From: Desulfobulbaceae bacterium | GTDB taxonomy: Bacteria > Desulfobacterota > Desulfobulbia > Desulfobulbales > Desulfocapsaceae | Reading direction: 5' to 3' | DNA length: 51,993 nucleotides | NCBI GenBank assembly: GCA_004796425.1 | Contig: QZLB01000167.1 | Span: 1-51,993, forward strand | Shown: in pieces, positions 8,378 through 18,125 of the stretch | How the letters are laid out: every line of letters starts with the position of its first letter | Numbering within the stretch: position 1 is the first letter of the stretch | Made by a program: the position numbers and the translations under genes | The notes under the pieces: generated by a model | The model's input: only the letters and a program-made list of their open reading frames with translations | Told to the model about the DNA's origin: nothing | Database searches by the model: none

Positions 8378-9286
8378 TTAACCTCCAACCTGTACTTCAA
8401 GTCCACGCAGTCGAAAGGCTTCGACAACTGCAGTTATTTTCTGTTGATCTGGTATCCCGATATCTGAGCCTGCATATTGCAAACCGAGTTTTTGATATTT
8501 CCGACTCCCGGTTTGGTGATACGGTAACACATCGATCCGGGTGACCGACTCTAATGCTTCAACAAAGGCTGCCGTTTCCCTGATATTTTCATCACCATCG
8601 TTAAACTCAGGGATCAACGGGAACCGCAACCGTATCTTCTTGTCCATCTGGACCAGCATTCGGATATTTTCATGAATCGTTGCGACCCCCACCCCGACCG
8701 CTTCCTGATGCGCTTCTTCAGACATATGCTTGAGGTCTACCATAAATAGATCCGTATGTTCTGCAATCGATTCGACAACCCGCCGATCGGCAAAACAACT
8801 GGTATCCACCGCTCGATGAATCGAGTGATTACCGCACCCTTCCAAAAGTGCCTTCAGGAACTCTGGCTGGAACAACGGCTCACCTCCCGAGAAGGTTACC
8901 CCACCTCCAGATTCTTCATAAAACGGCAGATCTTTGAGTAGCTGAGCCATCACCTCTGGCACGGTAACCTGCACACCTGTCGATTGACGGGCCAACGCTG
9001 GACACGCATCAACACATGTCAAGCAGAGTTGGCACCGTCCCAACTTTTCGTTTTGTCCCAGATTTACAGAACCAAGGGCGCCATGCGGACAAACCTCAAG
9101 GCAGGTTCCGCACTCAATACATTTCTCCCGATCATGAACAACCAAAGAATCAACATGTAACCCTTCCGGATTATGGCACCACCGGCAACGCAGTGGACAC
9201 CCCTTCAGAAATACGGTTGTCCTGAGATTCGGTCCATCATGCATCGAAAACGGTTTGATCGCAAAAACAACTCCACCACTCTTCAT
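8378..9286 (-). CDS. Glycyl-radical enzyme activating enzyme (radical SAM)
   Basis: The protein has 302 residues. The radical-SAM motif CPLRCRWC (Cx3Cx2C) near residues 30-37 binds the SAM-cleaving cluster. A ferredoxin-like insert follows with two cluster motifs, CIECGTCLEVCP and CQLCLTCVDACP. The glycine-rich SAM site is TFSGGEPL. This is the architecture of PFL-activase relatives with two auxiliary clusters, which install the glycyl radical on the partner enzyme. The gene lies immediately upstream of the dehydratase gene and is cotranscribed with it, so that enzyme is its likely substrate. No clear Shine-Dalgarno precedes the ATG at 9286. The leader there is AT-rich, with TATAAA only a few bases away. 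Confidence 0.93.
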   Translation of the reverse strand: MKSGGVVFAIKPFSMHDGPNLRTTVFLKGCPLRCRWCHNPEGLHVDSLVVHDREKCIECGTCLEVCPHGALGSVNLGQNEKLGRCQLCLTCVDACPALARQSTGVQVTVPEVMAQLLKDLPFYEESGGGVTFSGGEPLFQPEFLKALLEGCGNHSIHRAVDTSCFADRRVVESIAEHTDLFMVDLKHMSEEAHQEAVGVGVATIHENIRMLVQMDKKIRLRFPLIPEFNDGDENIRETAAFVEALESVTRIDVLPYHQTGSRKYQKLGLQYAGSDIGIPDQQKITAVVEAFRLRGLEVQVGG

Positions 9287-9373
9287 ACCGATTTATAACA
9301 TTAAATCTTATTATTAAAAACAGACAATAAATCGAATCCATACAGAAGCTGCATTATCTCTTTTCCTTTTTAC

Positions 9374-9379
9374 TATAAT
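9374..9379 (+). promoter_or_regulatory. Possible -10 for the gene at 9438
   Basis: A perfect TATAAT sits 58 bases before the ATG at 9438 in the AT-rich divergent gap 9287-9437. No good -35 is visible at 16-18 bases, so this is a weak call. Confidence 0.3.
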
Positions 9380-9437
9380 GTGCAATAATTTAGACACTTA
9401 GTCACGAAACTCAAGCCGAACATACAGGAAAAACCGA

Positions 9438-10442
9438 ATGGCGACGAAAAAATCTCTCATCGATAACGAACTGATGAAAGAAATTATCACCATCAGAACT
9501 GACACCTTGTTCAGAATGCTGGAGCAGGAAAAAATCGGATATTTTCCTGGTGCCGACGAGGAGGGAGCCACCGGTCGCTATGATAATAAAGGCGCCATTT
9601 TTATCCCGGGCGGGTTGGTCTATCAGGATGTTGATGAGCGCTTTATTCGCTACGAATCTTTTGGCAAGCTGAGCGGCGGCGAATTTCGCCAAAAAATCCG
9701 AGAGGCAATGCGGTATGACAATGCCACCCTACTCTATCCCGATGGTATTGCTGCCAGTATCAACCTCGATGGAGGCTTTTTTTCCAAAGCTGCCCGCAGG
9801 ATCTACACCTATAAACGGGCGGCCTATCGCCGGGTAAAACGAATCAGCAACAACAACGCCATCGAAATTACTGCCGATGATATCATCAAATCCCACTGCC
9901 CGACCTATTTGAGACCCCCCTACGGGGCACGCACCAGGATCAGTACCTGCATTTCAGTCGGTTTGATTGATCAGCCGATGTATTTTGCCTACAACAAAAC
10001 TGAATTGAACTTTTCTCATAAACAATCGCAACGATTCATTGATGACCTCGACCGAACCAGAGACCACGCAATTTCCTCCGATGATACGATCTTATACCCA
10101 CCCTGCATCGTGGTTTGTCATGATACCCGTTACAAAGAAAACAATTTCACCGGGCTCACCAGGATCCTTGGTATCGGTAATTTCGGGGAATTCGCAACCT
10201 TCACCTTCGAAGCATATAACAAGCAGCTTTCCAGTGAAATTAAGCGAAAAAAGATATCTTTCTGCGAAGATGACTGGTTTGCCATCCATCAGGGCATACC
10301 AATCTATGGTATCCTCAGGATATACGCCAGGACTAATCCAGGAAAACGCTCAAAGCAGTACTCCATGCATGTGATCTCGCCGGAAGATGATATCGGACTT
10401 AATCTCCAACGGCCACCGGGTCACGGATGTAATTGCGATTAA
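9438..10442 (+). CDS. Unknown protein, possibly with a DisA_N (diadenylate cyclase)-like core
   Basis: The protein has 334 residues, is soluble, and has no signal or membrane segment. A Shine-Dalgarno AGGA lies about nine bases before the ATG. The stretch LYPDGIAASINLDGG followed about 60 residues later by YGARTRISTCISVGL resembles the DGA and RHR motifs of diadenylate cyclases, but the spacing is longer than in classical CdaA/DisA and His is replaced by Thr in RxR. The C-terminus ends in a short Cys pair (GHGCNCD). It converges on the HerA-like ATPase gene with a 22-base gap. The function is unknown. The cyclase-like reading is a hypothesis only. Confidence 0.7.
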   Translation: MATKKSLIDNELMKEIITIRTDTLFRMLEQEKIGYFPGADEEGATGRYDNKGAIFIPGGLVYQDVDERFIRYESFGKLSGGEFRQKIREAMRYDNATLLYPDGIAASINLDGGFFSKAARRIYTYKRAAYRRVKRISNNNAIEITADDIIKSHCPTYLRPPYGARTRISTCISVGLIDQPMYFAYNKTELNFSHKQSQRFIDDLDRTRDHAISSDDTILYPPCIVVCHDTRYKENNFTGLTRILGIGNFGEFATFTFEAYNKQLSSEIKRKKISFCEDDWFAIHQGIPIYGILRIYARTNPGKRSKQYSMHVISPEDDIGLNLQRPPGHGCNCD

Positions 10443-10464
10443 TCATCGCTGTATCAGAGCTCAA

Positions 10465-12861
10465 TTACGAGCCATCATCGAGCCGGGGCGGCACCATCTC
10501 CCACATCAGCAGACAATTGACATCATAGATATCACTTCGCCTGGGTTTTATGGTAAACTCCTCAACGACAACCCGTTGCGGATCATACTGCTCAGCCAGC
10601 TCACTGATTGCCTCTTGTTGCTCCAGCTGAAGATCTGCAATTTCCTGCTGAAGCTGCTCGATCTTTTCCTCTGCCCGACGTACGTCATCTTTTTCCCGAG
10701 CCATTTGCCCGGCTTTTCTAATACCGCTGGCGGTCCGTGAAATAGTCGAACTGCTGATCGCTTTTCTACCCAAAAAAGCTCCCAGAACTGCAGAACCAAT
10801 GGCGAGCAATGTATCCGCTTTCTTTGCAGAAACGTCACTCTTTTCTTTTTCTACCCGATGTAATGCCGTCTGTAATTTGCTTTCCAACCGTTCATGTTTA
10901 ATCTGAAATTTCTCCATAAGCTTCTCTGCAGCCGCCTCTCTTCGCTCACGTTGGACTGCGCTAATGCGGGCAGAGAACTCGGACGGGAGTTCACCCGGAC
11001 GAGACTCAAGCTTCAGTTTCGGTGCCCGAAGCAGGACCAACCGCTGCTCCTGATAGAGCAGATCTGCATATTCCTTTTCAAAATGTTTAAACGATTTCAA
11101 CTGACTGAAATTACCAGGCAGCGGGTAATACCGGCTTTTTGGCACTGCTGAATCCGACAACGCTCCAGACAGTTGATACGCTTGAGCGTCATCTCGCCAG
11201 TTAATCGACCCAACGGAATTATCGAGATAGACACGACTGCCAATTTCTTCTACCTGATCGATATTTCTGCGCGCATTATAGAACCGGACCTTAGCCGAGC
11301 AAACGAGCCACGGTTCAAAAATCATCTCCGGTGCCGCCACCGGTACGGTCAGGTATTTTTGTGGCAATGTCTCACTCAGAATGGGCTTATCCCCCGCTCC
11401 TCCATGCTCCAGCTGTTCCGTGGCGGAATCCTCCGAGTGCGTCGACACACCCATTTCTCCGGCGTCTCCTTTGATTTTTTCCAGATCATGGATGGATATC
11501 GGGCCTTTCAAATAAGACATGACCCATCGAGTCTCGAACATTTGCGGTTCATTGAGATGGGCCGATTTAAGGAAAAACTGCCGACTCTTCATGTTGGTCA
11601 ATGCGTTTCGCACCGCTGTCTTATCAATGGACCCCTTACTGGCCCCGACGATACCATCGAGCACTTTGTTCTGATCTTGGCTCGTCTGGAGTCTACCGAT
11701 GAACCAGGTACCGATATTAGAGAGTCCTTTGTAATCAAGATCTACCGGGTTCTGGGTAGACAATACCACACCCAGGCCATAGGCCCGTGCCTGCTTGAGC
11801 AGGATCATCATGGGCTCTTTGGAGGGAGGATTTGAAGTGGGAGGAAAGAAACCAAATATCTCGTCCATATACAAGAGTGCGCGAAGCGTGGAAGTCCCCT
11901 GTTGCCGACGCATCCAACCAACCAGCCGGTTGAGCAGCAGGGTAACAAAAAACATCCGTTCGGACTCTGAGAGATGAGCAATTGAGAAAATTGAGGTCCG
12001 TGGTTTTCCATCATTACCATAGAGCAGTGCCTGGATATCCAGCGGTGGCCCTGAAAGCCAGGATTCAAATGACGGACTGGCAAGAACGTTATTGAGCATC
12101 ATGGCAAGTTTCATGCGGTCCGACTGGGGAAAAAAACTGGCCATGGGGAAGACCCCGACTTTCTCAAATGGTGGGTCAACAATTTTTCCGATCAACGTCT
12201 CTAGATCGACATCTTGACCATTACGCCAGTGGTGCAGGAGTATGGAGCTCAGCAGGATGTGCTCGCGGCTGGTCAGCGGGTCTGCCTCCAGACCAACCAA
12301 AGAAAGCAAGCCGGTGACCGAGGCACTCACCATTGCATTCAAGGTGTCCAGATCATCGAGAATCTGCTGATCTGGTGCTTCAAAACCGGACAGGATCGAC
12401 ACCGGAATTCCGTTATCGCTCCCCGGGGTATAAATCGAGATCGCTGCTTTATCCTGCAGCTGCTGCAGACGCTCCTTGCCTTGGCCCCAGGAGGCGAGCC
12501 CATGTTGCCAATTACCTGCAACTTCCCTGGCATATTCAGCAACTGCCAGGTTTTTCCTGGCTGCATCAGCCGGATCAAGCCATGGTTCGAAATCTTCGGG
12601 TCTGAGTTGAGGAAAAAGCAGGGCCAGATTTGCCATGTCACCTTTGGGGTCAATAATAATCGAGGGGATATCGTCCATCATCGCCTCCTCGATCAGCCCG
12701 ATTCCCAAACCGGTTTTCCCACTGCCGGTCATACCTATGATTACAGCGTGGGTGGTCAAGTACTTGTTCTTGTATAACAGCGGTGATACTGTTTCCTGAC
12801 CATCAAGCGTTTTGCCCAGATAAAGCAGCCCCAGTTTTTCATAGTGTGTAGAATCCATCAT
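10465..12861 (-). CDS. HerA/DUF87-like AAA ATPase with C-terminal coiled coil
   Basis: The protein has 798 residues. Walker A GMTGSGKT lies at about residues 43-50, with IIIDPKGDM just after it and Walker B LLYMDEIFGF near residue 330. ARAYGLGVVLSTQNP and a WFIGRL segment match the HerA/TraG-like helicase-type ATPase fold. The last 200 residues contain a long basic/acidic coiled coil (RRAEEKIEQLQQEIADLQLEQQ region) interrupted by a short Ala/Gly-rich hydrophobic stretch (LLAIGSAVLGAFLG). The start is ATG-ATG at 12861 after a GGGGGT ribosome site. The biological role is unknown. Relatives are annotated only as ATP-binding proteins. It stands alone between a convergent and a divergent neighbour. 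Confidence 0.85.
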   Translation of the reverse strand: MMDSTHYEKLGLLYLGKTLDGQETVSPLLYKNKYLTTHAVIIGMTGSGKTGLGIGLIEEAMMDDIPSIIIDPKGDMANLALLFPQLRPEDFEPWLDPADAARKNLAVAEYAREVAGNWQHGLASWGQGKERLQQLQDKAAISIYTPGSDNGIPVSILSGFEAPDQQILDDLDTLNAMVSASVTGLLSLVGLEADPLTSREHILLSSILLHHWRNGQDVDLETLIGKIVDPPFEKVGVFPMASFFPQSDRMKLAMMLNNVLASPSFESWLSGPPLDIQALLYGNDGKPRTSIFSIAHLSESERMFFVTLLLNRLVGWMRRQQGTSTLRALLYMDEIFGFFPPTSNPPSKEPMMILLKQARAYGLGVVLSTQNPVDLDYKGLSNIGTWFIGRLQTSQDQNKVLDGIVGASKGSIDKTAVRNALTNMKSRQFFLKSAHLNEPQMFETRWVMSYLKGPISIHDLEKIKGDAGEMGVSTHSEDSATEQLEHGGAGDKPILSETLPQKYLTVPVAAPEMIFEPWLVCSAKVRFYNARRNIDQVEEIGSRVYLDNSVGSINWRDDAQAYQLSGALSDSAVPKSRYYPLPGNFSQLKSFKHFEKEYADLLYQEQRLVLLRAPKLKLESRPGELPSEFSARISAVQRERREAAAEKLMEKFQIKHERLESKLQTALHRVEKEKSDVSAKKADTLLAIGSAVLGAFLGRKAISSSTISRTASGIRKAGQMAREKDDVRRAEEKIEQLQQEIADLQLEQQEAISELAEQYDPQRVVVEEFTIKPRRSDIYDVNCLLMWEMVPPRLDDGS

Positions 12862-12987
12862 TTATCGCACCCCCTCAGGTGATCGTTATCTGTTGCAGCT
12901 AAGATAATCACGCACCCATTTGATTAGCAAGAAATTAACGAGATTTCGAGTCATTCAAGAATAATTGTCTGAGCAAACATCTTTACT

Positions 12988-13016
12988 TTGAACAAGCACC
13001 GGGAAGTGGTTATAGT
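12988..13016 (+). promoter_or_regulatory. Sigma-70 type promoter of the apbE-nqr operon
   Basis: TTGAAC (12988-12993) is followed by exactly 17 bases and TATAGT (13011-13016). Transcription would begin near 13023, leaving a leader of about 105 bases before the apbE start. It lies in the 266-base divergent gap after the ATPase gene. Confidence 0.65.
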
Positions 13017-13127
13017 GGTCAGCATGTTGTCAAATCGACTGATCTGAGCGAGATCAATTATGATTGTCCCAAGAGTCAACAAAACGGATTTCGAAACTTA
13101 CAGCCATTCAGATATAAAACGAGTGAA

Positions 13128-14159
13128 GTGAGTAATCAGCAAGCTCCCCTGCAGAGAAAAAAGTTTAATAGGCGCACTGCCCTGGCCATTGGAGCCATCT
13201 CCATTGCAGCTGGGGTCGGCGGTTATATAGGGTTTTCACCAAAGAGTCGGACTACCGAGTTCAAGCAGGCCCAGCCGATGATGGGTACCATTGTCAACCT
13301 GACCGTCTGCGGGGCAGATGAACAGCGATGCCGAGCCGCAATATCGGCCTGCCTGAACAGAATGGAGCAACTCTCCCAGATGATGAGTACGTATGTTCCC
13401 GACAGCCCGATCTCTCAACTCAACCGGGCCGGCTCTTTAACCAATGCTCCCCCTGAACTGATAGAGGTTTTCAAACTTTCGCACAAACTGAGTGAGTTGA
13501 CCGAAGGCGCATTTGACCCGACGGTAAAACCGCTGCTCGGTTTATATCGAACAGTAAAGAAAACAGGGACGATACCCGAAGTCGAGGAAATACAGGAAAT
13601 ATTGAAACTTATTGACTATTCCAAGATAGTCATAGAGAACGAGACAACAATTCGTTATGCGATCCCAGGTATCCAAGTTACTCTTGACGGTATTGCAAAA
13701 GGTTATATCGTTGATCAGGGTGTCCGGGTTCTGATGGACAAAGGTTTCCATAATGCCTATGTGGAGGCTGGTGGCGACCTCATGACAATCGGTAAGAAGC
13801 CTAATGGCAAACCGTGGAAAATCGGTATCCGCAACCCCAGAAGTGATAACTTGCGCAAGATGGACACTATCGACCTCTCAGATCGGGCCATTGCAACCTC
13901 CGGAGATTACCTGCAATATTTTACCGATGATAAACGTGCCCACCACATCATCAATCCCAAGACAGGTTTTTCACCAATCAATACCGCATCCAGTTCGATT
14001 ATTGCTCCAACGGTTGCCATGGCTGATGGGCTTGCTACCGCCACCATGGTTCTTGGTCCGCAGGCGGCCACTGAACTGGTCGAATCCCTGCCAGATTGTG
14101 AAGGTTATTTTTTTGATAAGGAACTGAACAAATATTCTACCACAGGATTTTTTAGCTGA
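13128..14159 (+). CDS. apbE: FAD:protein FMN transferase
   Basis: The protein has 343 residues. ApbE attaches FMN covalently to Thr residues of flavoproteins, here surely NqrB and NqrC. Family motifs are visible: QPMMGTIVNL near the mature N-terminus, LDGIAKGYIVDQGV, VEAGGDL, TSGDY, HHIINPKTG and ADGLATATMVLG. The N-terminus has NRR followed by a hydrophobic stretch, so export by Tat or Sec to the periplasm is likely. The start is a GTG at 13128 with only a weak ribosome site. It is the first gene of the nqr operon and ends one base before nqrA, which fixes its role as the NQR flavinylation enzyme. Confidence 0.95.
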   Translation: MSNQQAPLQRKKFNRRTALAIGAISIAAGVGGYIGFSPKSRTTEFKQAQPMMGTIVNLTVCGADEQRCRAAISACLNRMEQLSQMMSTYVPDSPISQLNRAGSLTNAPPELIEVFKLSHKLSELTEGAFDPTVKPLLGLYRTVKKTGTIPEVEEIQEILKLIDYSKIVIENETTIRYAIPGIQVTLDGIAKGYIVDQGVRVLMDKGFHNAYVEAGGDLMTIGKKPNGKPWKIGIRNPRSDNLRKMDTIDLSDRAIATSGDYLQYFTDDKRAHHIINPKTGFSPINTASSSIIAPTVAMADGLATATMVLGPQAATELVESLPDCEGYFFDKELNKYSTTGFFS

Positions 14160-14160
14160 A

Positions 14161-15510
14161 ATGAAGAGTATATCACTCACCAAAGGACTTGATGTTCCGA
14201 TCGCAGGGAGTCCCGAACTTACCGTGACCAGCAGCAAGACCGTGCGACACGTTGCCTTAATCGGTGATGACTATCCTGGAATGAAACCGACAATGCTGGT
14301 GAAAGTCGGTGATAAAGTGCGGGCAGGACAGCCGCTCTTTGAAGACAAGAAAAGTCCCGGTGTATTTTTCACTGCCCCGGGCAGTGGCGAAATAGCCGCC
14401 ATTAATCGGGGAAAGAAACGAAAGTTTGAGTCGATTATCATCGAACTCAATAATGAAGACCCGCTGAATTTCTGTAATCCTGAATCGAACCCCGCAGAAT
14501 TAGGCGCTGGTGTACTTCGCGATATCATTATCAAATCCGGGCTCTGGACCTCGTTTCGCACAAGACCCTACGGCAAGGTCCCATCGATTGACACCAACCC
14601 GGCCTCACTGTTTATCACGGCGATGGATACCACGCCACTGGCACCTGATCTGGAAGGTATTATCGATTTAGGCCGGAATGATTTCTTAATTGGAATCAAC
14701 GCACTGCAAAGCTTTGTGGAAACCGCGAACATCTTTATCTGTACCGCTCCGGAACAACAGGCACTTACCGAGGAACCTCCGGGTACGAAACTGGTGAGCT
14801 TTGGCGGCCCGCACCCGGCGGGATTACCATCAACCCATATTCATTTTCTTGATCCGGTAAATGAGAGTAAAACCGTCTGGCATATTGAAGCACAAGATGT
14901 GATCGGGATCGGCTTTCTACTCCGGACCGGTCGCATACCGATGGAAAAGATCATCGCCCTTTCCGGCTCTGGTGTTACCAACCCGCGCCATATTCGAACC
15001 CGCATTGGTGCTTCACTCAGAGAACTTTGCGTCGATGAGACGACAGGCGAGGATCTCAGAGTGCTGAGCGGCTCAGTTCTGGATGGTCGGGAGGCGTGTG
15101 ACATGCTTGCCTACCTTGGTCGCTATCACCAGCAGCTCTGCTGTATCCCGGAAGGGACCGGCAGACAGTTTTTTGGTTGGCTGCGACCTGGCAATGATCG
15201 TTTCTCCGTTACCAGAGCATTCCTCTCATCATTTCTGAAACCTTCGAATATGGTTCTTGATACCGCGGTCTGGGGTGGTGATCGAGCGATTTTCCCATTG
15301 GGTACCTATGAGAAAGTGATGCCACTTGATGTCGAACCGATTTATCTGCTGAAAAGCCTGGCATCGGGCAATACTGAAAAGGCAAAAGCACTCGGTTGTC
15401 TGGAACTGGTAGAAGAAGATCTCGCACTCTGTTCGTATGTGTGTCCCGGCAAAAACGATTTCGGTCGGCTCCTCCGCCAGACCCTCACCTCCATCGAAAC
15501 AGATGGATAA
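14161..15510 (+). CDS. nqrA: Na+-translocating NADH:quinone reductase subunit A
   Basis: The protein has 449 residues, the usual length for NqrA. The N-terminus KGLDVPIAGSPE, the block DDYPGMKPTMLVKVGDKVRAGQPLF, and TAPGSGEIAAINRGKKR are characteristic of NqrA and separate it from the distantly related RnfC. It lacks the ferredoxin cluster motifs RnfC carries. NqrA is a peripheral cytoplasmic subunit contributing to the quinone site. The ATG at 14161 lies one base after the apbE stop. The operon order A to F is intact. Confidence 0.97.
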   Translation: MKSISLTKGLDVPIAGSPELTVTSSKTVRHVALIGDDYPGMKPTMLVKVGDKVRAGQPLFEDKKSPGVFFTAPGSGEIAAINRGKKRKFESIIIELNNEDPLNFCNPESNPAELGAGVLRDIIIKSGLWTSFRTRPYGKVPSIDTNPASLFITAMDTTPLAPDLEGIIDLGRNDFLIGINALQSFVETANIFICTAPEQQALTEEPPGTKLVSFGGPHPAGLPSTHIHFLDPVNESKTVWHIEAQDVIGIGFLLRTGRIPMEKIIALSGSGVTNPRHIRTRIGASLRELCVDETTGEDLRVLSGSVLDGREACDMLAYLGRYHQQLCCIPEGTGRQFFGWLRPGNDRFSVTRAFLSSFLKPSNMVLDTAVWGGDRAIFPLGTYEKVMPLDVEPIYLLKSLASGNTEKAKALGCLELVEEDLALCSYVCPGKNDFGRLLRQTLTSIETDG

Positions 15511-15519
15511 CCTTTCCGT

Positions 15520-16731
15520 ATGGTTATGAACTCGCTAAATAAATTTTTTCTCAGTCTCAAGCCACATTTCGACAAGGGCGGCCGCCTGGAACGCTACTAC
15601 CCGCTTTATGAGGCGACGGATTCCTTCTTGTTTTCGACCACCAAGTCGACCCCGGAGGCACCCCATATCCGCGATGCAATTGATCTTAAGCGCATTATGA
15701 TCACGGTGATTATTGCCCTGATCCCCTGTACGATCATGGCGTTGTGGAACACCGGATACCAGGCGAACAATGCCCTTACAACCCTTGGTGCGATGCCGGA
15801 GGGTTGGCGAGGTGCAATCATGTCGCTGGTCGGTATTGACCCTCAGTCGTTGATTTCCAATTTTGTCCATGGTGCACTCTATTTTCTCCCGATTTACCTG
15901 GTCGTAGTGATCACCGGCAGTGTCTGGGAATTATTATTCAACCTGATCCGCGGGCATGAGTTTTCTGAAGCCTTTCTGGTAACCAGTCTCCTGCTTCCGC
16001 TGACCCTTCCCCCGACGATCCCGCTCTGGCAGGTTGCGATTGGTACAAGTTTTGGGGTGGTATTTGCCAAAGAAGTGTTTGGCGGCGTTGGAAAGAATTT
16101 TATGAACCCGGCGCTGGCCTGCAGAGCTTTTATATATTTTGCATATCCCGCCCAGATGTCTGGTGACAAGATATGGGTAGCGGTTGATGGTGTCAGCAGT
16201 GCGACGCCGCTGGGAGCTGCTGCCGCCGTGCAGAATGGTGTGCCGACCCAGGCTTTGGACATTACCTGGTGGCAGGCGTTCCTCGGCATCATGCCAGGCT
16301 CCATGGGGGAGACCTCCACCCTGGCTTGTCTGATCGGCGCCGCGTTGCTGCTGATTACCGGCATTGCCTCCTGGCGGATCATGCTCTCGATGCTGCTCGG
16401 GGCAGTTGTCACCGTCTTCTGTTTTCAGCTTGTTCCCGATCCACCTTCCGCCCTCTATGCACTTCCGGCATATTGGCACCTGGTGATTGGGGGCTTTGCC
16501 TTTGGTCTGGTGTTTATGGCAACGGATCCGGTTTCGGCCGCTCAGACCCAGACCGGTCAATGGTTCTATGGTCTGCTTATCGGTTTCCTGACAATTTTGA
16601 TCCGCGTCGCCAATCCGGCATATCCCGAAGGGGTAATGCTGGCCATCTTGATGGGGAATGTCTTTGCCCCACTCTTTGACTATCTGGTAATTCGCGCAAA
16701 TATGAAAAGAAGGACCCTGCGTCATGGCTAA
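15520..16731 (+). CDS. nqrB: Na+-translocating NADH:quinone reductase subunit B
   Basis: The protein has 403 residues and is an integral membrane protein with about ten hydrophobic helices. It carries the sodium channel and covalent FMN. The flavinylation motif is visible as DGVSSATPLG, with the FMN-accepting Thr preceding Pro-Leu. The N-terminus LRPH-like segment (LKPHFDKGGRLERYYPLYEA) matches the family. An alternative start two codons later (15526) cannot be excluded, and no strong ribosome site separates the two. It overlaps nqrC by eight bases. Confidence 0.97.
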   Translation: MVMNSLNKFFLSLKPHFDKGGRLERYYPLYEATDSFLFSTTKSTPEAPHIRDAIDLKRIMITVIIALIPCTIMALWNTGYQANNALTTLGAMPEGWRGAIMSLVGIDPQSLISNFVHGALYFLPIYLVVVITGSVWELLFNLIRGHEFSEAFLVTSLLLPLTLPPTIPLWQVAIGTSFGVVFAKEVFGGVGKNFMNPALACRAFIYFAYPAQMSGDKIWVAVDGVSSATPLGAAAAVQNGVPTQALDITWWQAFLGIMPGSMGETSTLACLIGAALLLITGIASWRIMLSMLLGAVVTVFCFQLVPDPPSALYALPAYWHLVIGGFAFGLVFMATDPVSAAQTQTGQWFYGLLIGFLTILIRVANPAYPEGVMLAILMGNVFAPLFDYLVIRANMKRRTLRHG

Positions 16732-17509
16732 TGAACATCCTCTAAAACCATTTTATTCGGTTCTGGTACTGGCGTTCGCCTGTTCCGCCCTGGTGGCGAT
16801 GGCGGCAGTCGGCTTGAAGCCTTATCAGCAGGCAAACAGGTCATTGGATCAGAAGAAAAACATTCTCTCCGCTGCCGGCATTTTCAATCCCGAAGAACCG
16901 ATTACCGAACAGTTTTCACGGATTGAAACACGCATCCTTGAGCTTGCGACCGGAGCATTTGTCCCCACCGAACAGGTTGACCCGACTACCTACAACCAAC
17001 TGGAAGCGGCCCTGACTGACAGTATGGGATCAGAACTGACAAAAGAGACAGATCTGGCCGGTATCAGAAGGTTGGAAAATTATTCACCGGTTTACCTGGT
17101 AACCAGTAATGGTGAGCTTGAGCAGATCGTTTTGCCAGTCCGCGGTAAGGGACTCTGGTCCACTATGTATGCCTATGTCGCAATCGAATCTGATCTGAGT
17201 TCAATCAGGGGGGTCTCGTTCTATGAACATGGTGAAACCCCCGGGCTCGGTGGAGAAATTGCCAACCCGATCTGGCAGGCTCGCTGGCAGGATAAACAAA
17301 TTTACGGGGAAAGCGGCGACGTTGAACTCGAGTTTGTGAAAAATCGCGACCAGTTCCCACCGGAATCACAAATCCACCTGATTGATGGGATTTCCGGCGC
17401 CACCCTCACTACCCAGGGGGTAGATAAACTTATGAAATTCTGGTTCGGAGAACATGGTTTCATGCCGTTTCTCGCCCGGCTAAGAAAGGAGGGGTACACC
17501 AATGGCTGA
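16724..17509 (+). CDS. nqrC: Na+-translocating NADH:quinone reductase subunit C
   Basis: The protein has 261 residues with one N-terminal membrane helix (about 10-30) and a periplasmic FMN-binding domain (FMN_bind). The covalent FMN site is [10 protein letters not shown] near residue 225, modified by Apb[12 protein letters not shown] and [14 protein letters not shown] are further NqrC/RnfG-family blocks. It overlaps nqrB and nqrD by eight bases each, so the three are translationally coupled. Confidence 0.97.
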   Translation: MANEHPLKPFYSVLVLAFACSALVAMAAVGLKPYQQANRSLDQKKNILSAAGIFNPEEPITEQFSRIETRILELATGAFVPTEQVDPTTYNQLEAALTDSMGSELTKETDLAGIRRLENYSPVYLVTSNGELEQIVLPVRGKGLWSTMYAYVAIESDLSSIRGVSFYEHGETPGLGGEIANPIWQARWQDKQIYGESGDVELEFVKNRDQFPPESQIHLIDGISGATLTTQGVDKLMKFWFGEHGFMPFLARLRKEGYTNG

Positions 17510-18125
17510 AACAAATAAGGAACTGCTCGTTCGCTCGATTTTCAAGCGTAACCCCATCACCCTGCTGGTACTTGGAATCTGTTCCGCACTGGCGGTAACC
17601 GGGCAGATGTCAACCGCTTTTGTCATGTCAATCTGTGTTACGGTGGTAGTTGCCTTCTCTAGTTTAACGATCTCGATAGTTCGATTCCAGATCCCGAATA
17701 CGGTGCGTATCGGCATTCAAATTATGGTCATCGCAACCCTGGTAATTATCGTCGATCAGATCTTAAAAGCCTTCTATTATGAACTCTCCAAACAATTGTC
17801 TATTTTCGTCGGTTTGATTATCACCAACTGTATTGTTATGGGACGGGCTGAAGGGTACGCCATGTCAAACCCGCCCATACCCAGTTTTATTGACGGAATC
17901 GGCAATGGACTCGGTTATGGGTTCATCCTAATGAGTGTCGCATTTGTCAGGGAGTTATTCGGTTCAGGCTCAGTGTTTGGTTACGAAGTTTTCAAACTCT
18001 CCACCAACGGTGGCTGGTATATTGCCAATGGCATGCTGGTGCTGCCTGCAAGTGCCTTTTTCCTAATCGCACTGATCATCTGGATTATTCGATTTCTTGA
18101 TCCCGAACAGCAGGAGAAGAGTTAA
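17502..18125 (+). CDS. nqrD: Na+-translocating NADH:quinone reductase subunit D
   Basis: The protein has 207 residues, with six membrane helices of the NqrD/RnfE family. The two cysteines that ligate the intramembrane iron shared with NqrE are present: Cys27 (LGICSALAV) and the one in [15 protein letters not shown]. It starts within nqrC (eight-base overlap) with ribosome site AGGAGG in the end of that gene. Its stop shares one base with the nqrE start. Confidence 0.97.
   Translation: MAETNKELLVRSIFKRNPITLLVLGICSALAVTGQMSTAFVMSICVTVVVAFSSLTISIVRFQIPNTVRIGIQIMVIATLVIIVDQILKAFYYELSKQLSIFVGLIITNCIVMGRAEGYAMSNPPIPSFIDGIGNGLGYGFILMSVAFVRELFGSGSVFGYEVFKLSTNGGWYIANGMLVLPASAFFLIALIIWIIRFLDPEQQEKS

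Noticed and set aside
15934-16725. Long antisense frame opposite nqrB, and similar ones at 11173-11835 and 45776-46414
   Set aside because: They lie wholly inside clearly real genes on the other strand, have no ribosome sites or recognisable domains, and are rich in residues expected from reverse frames.
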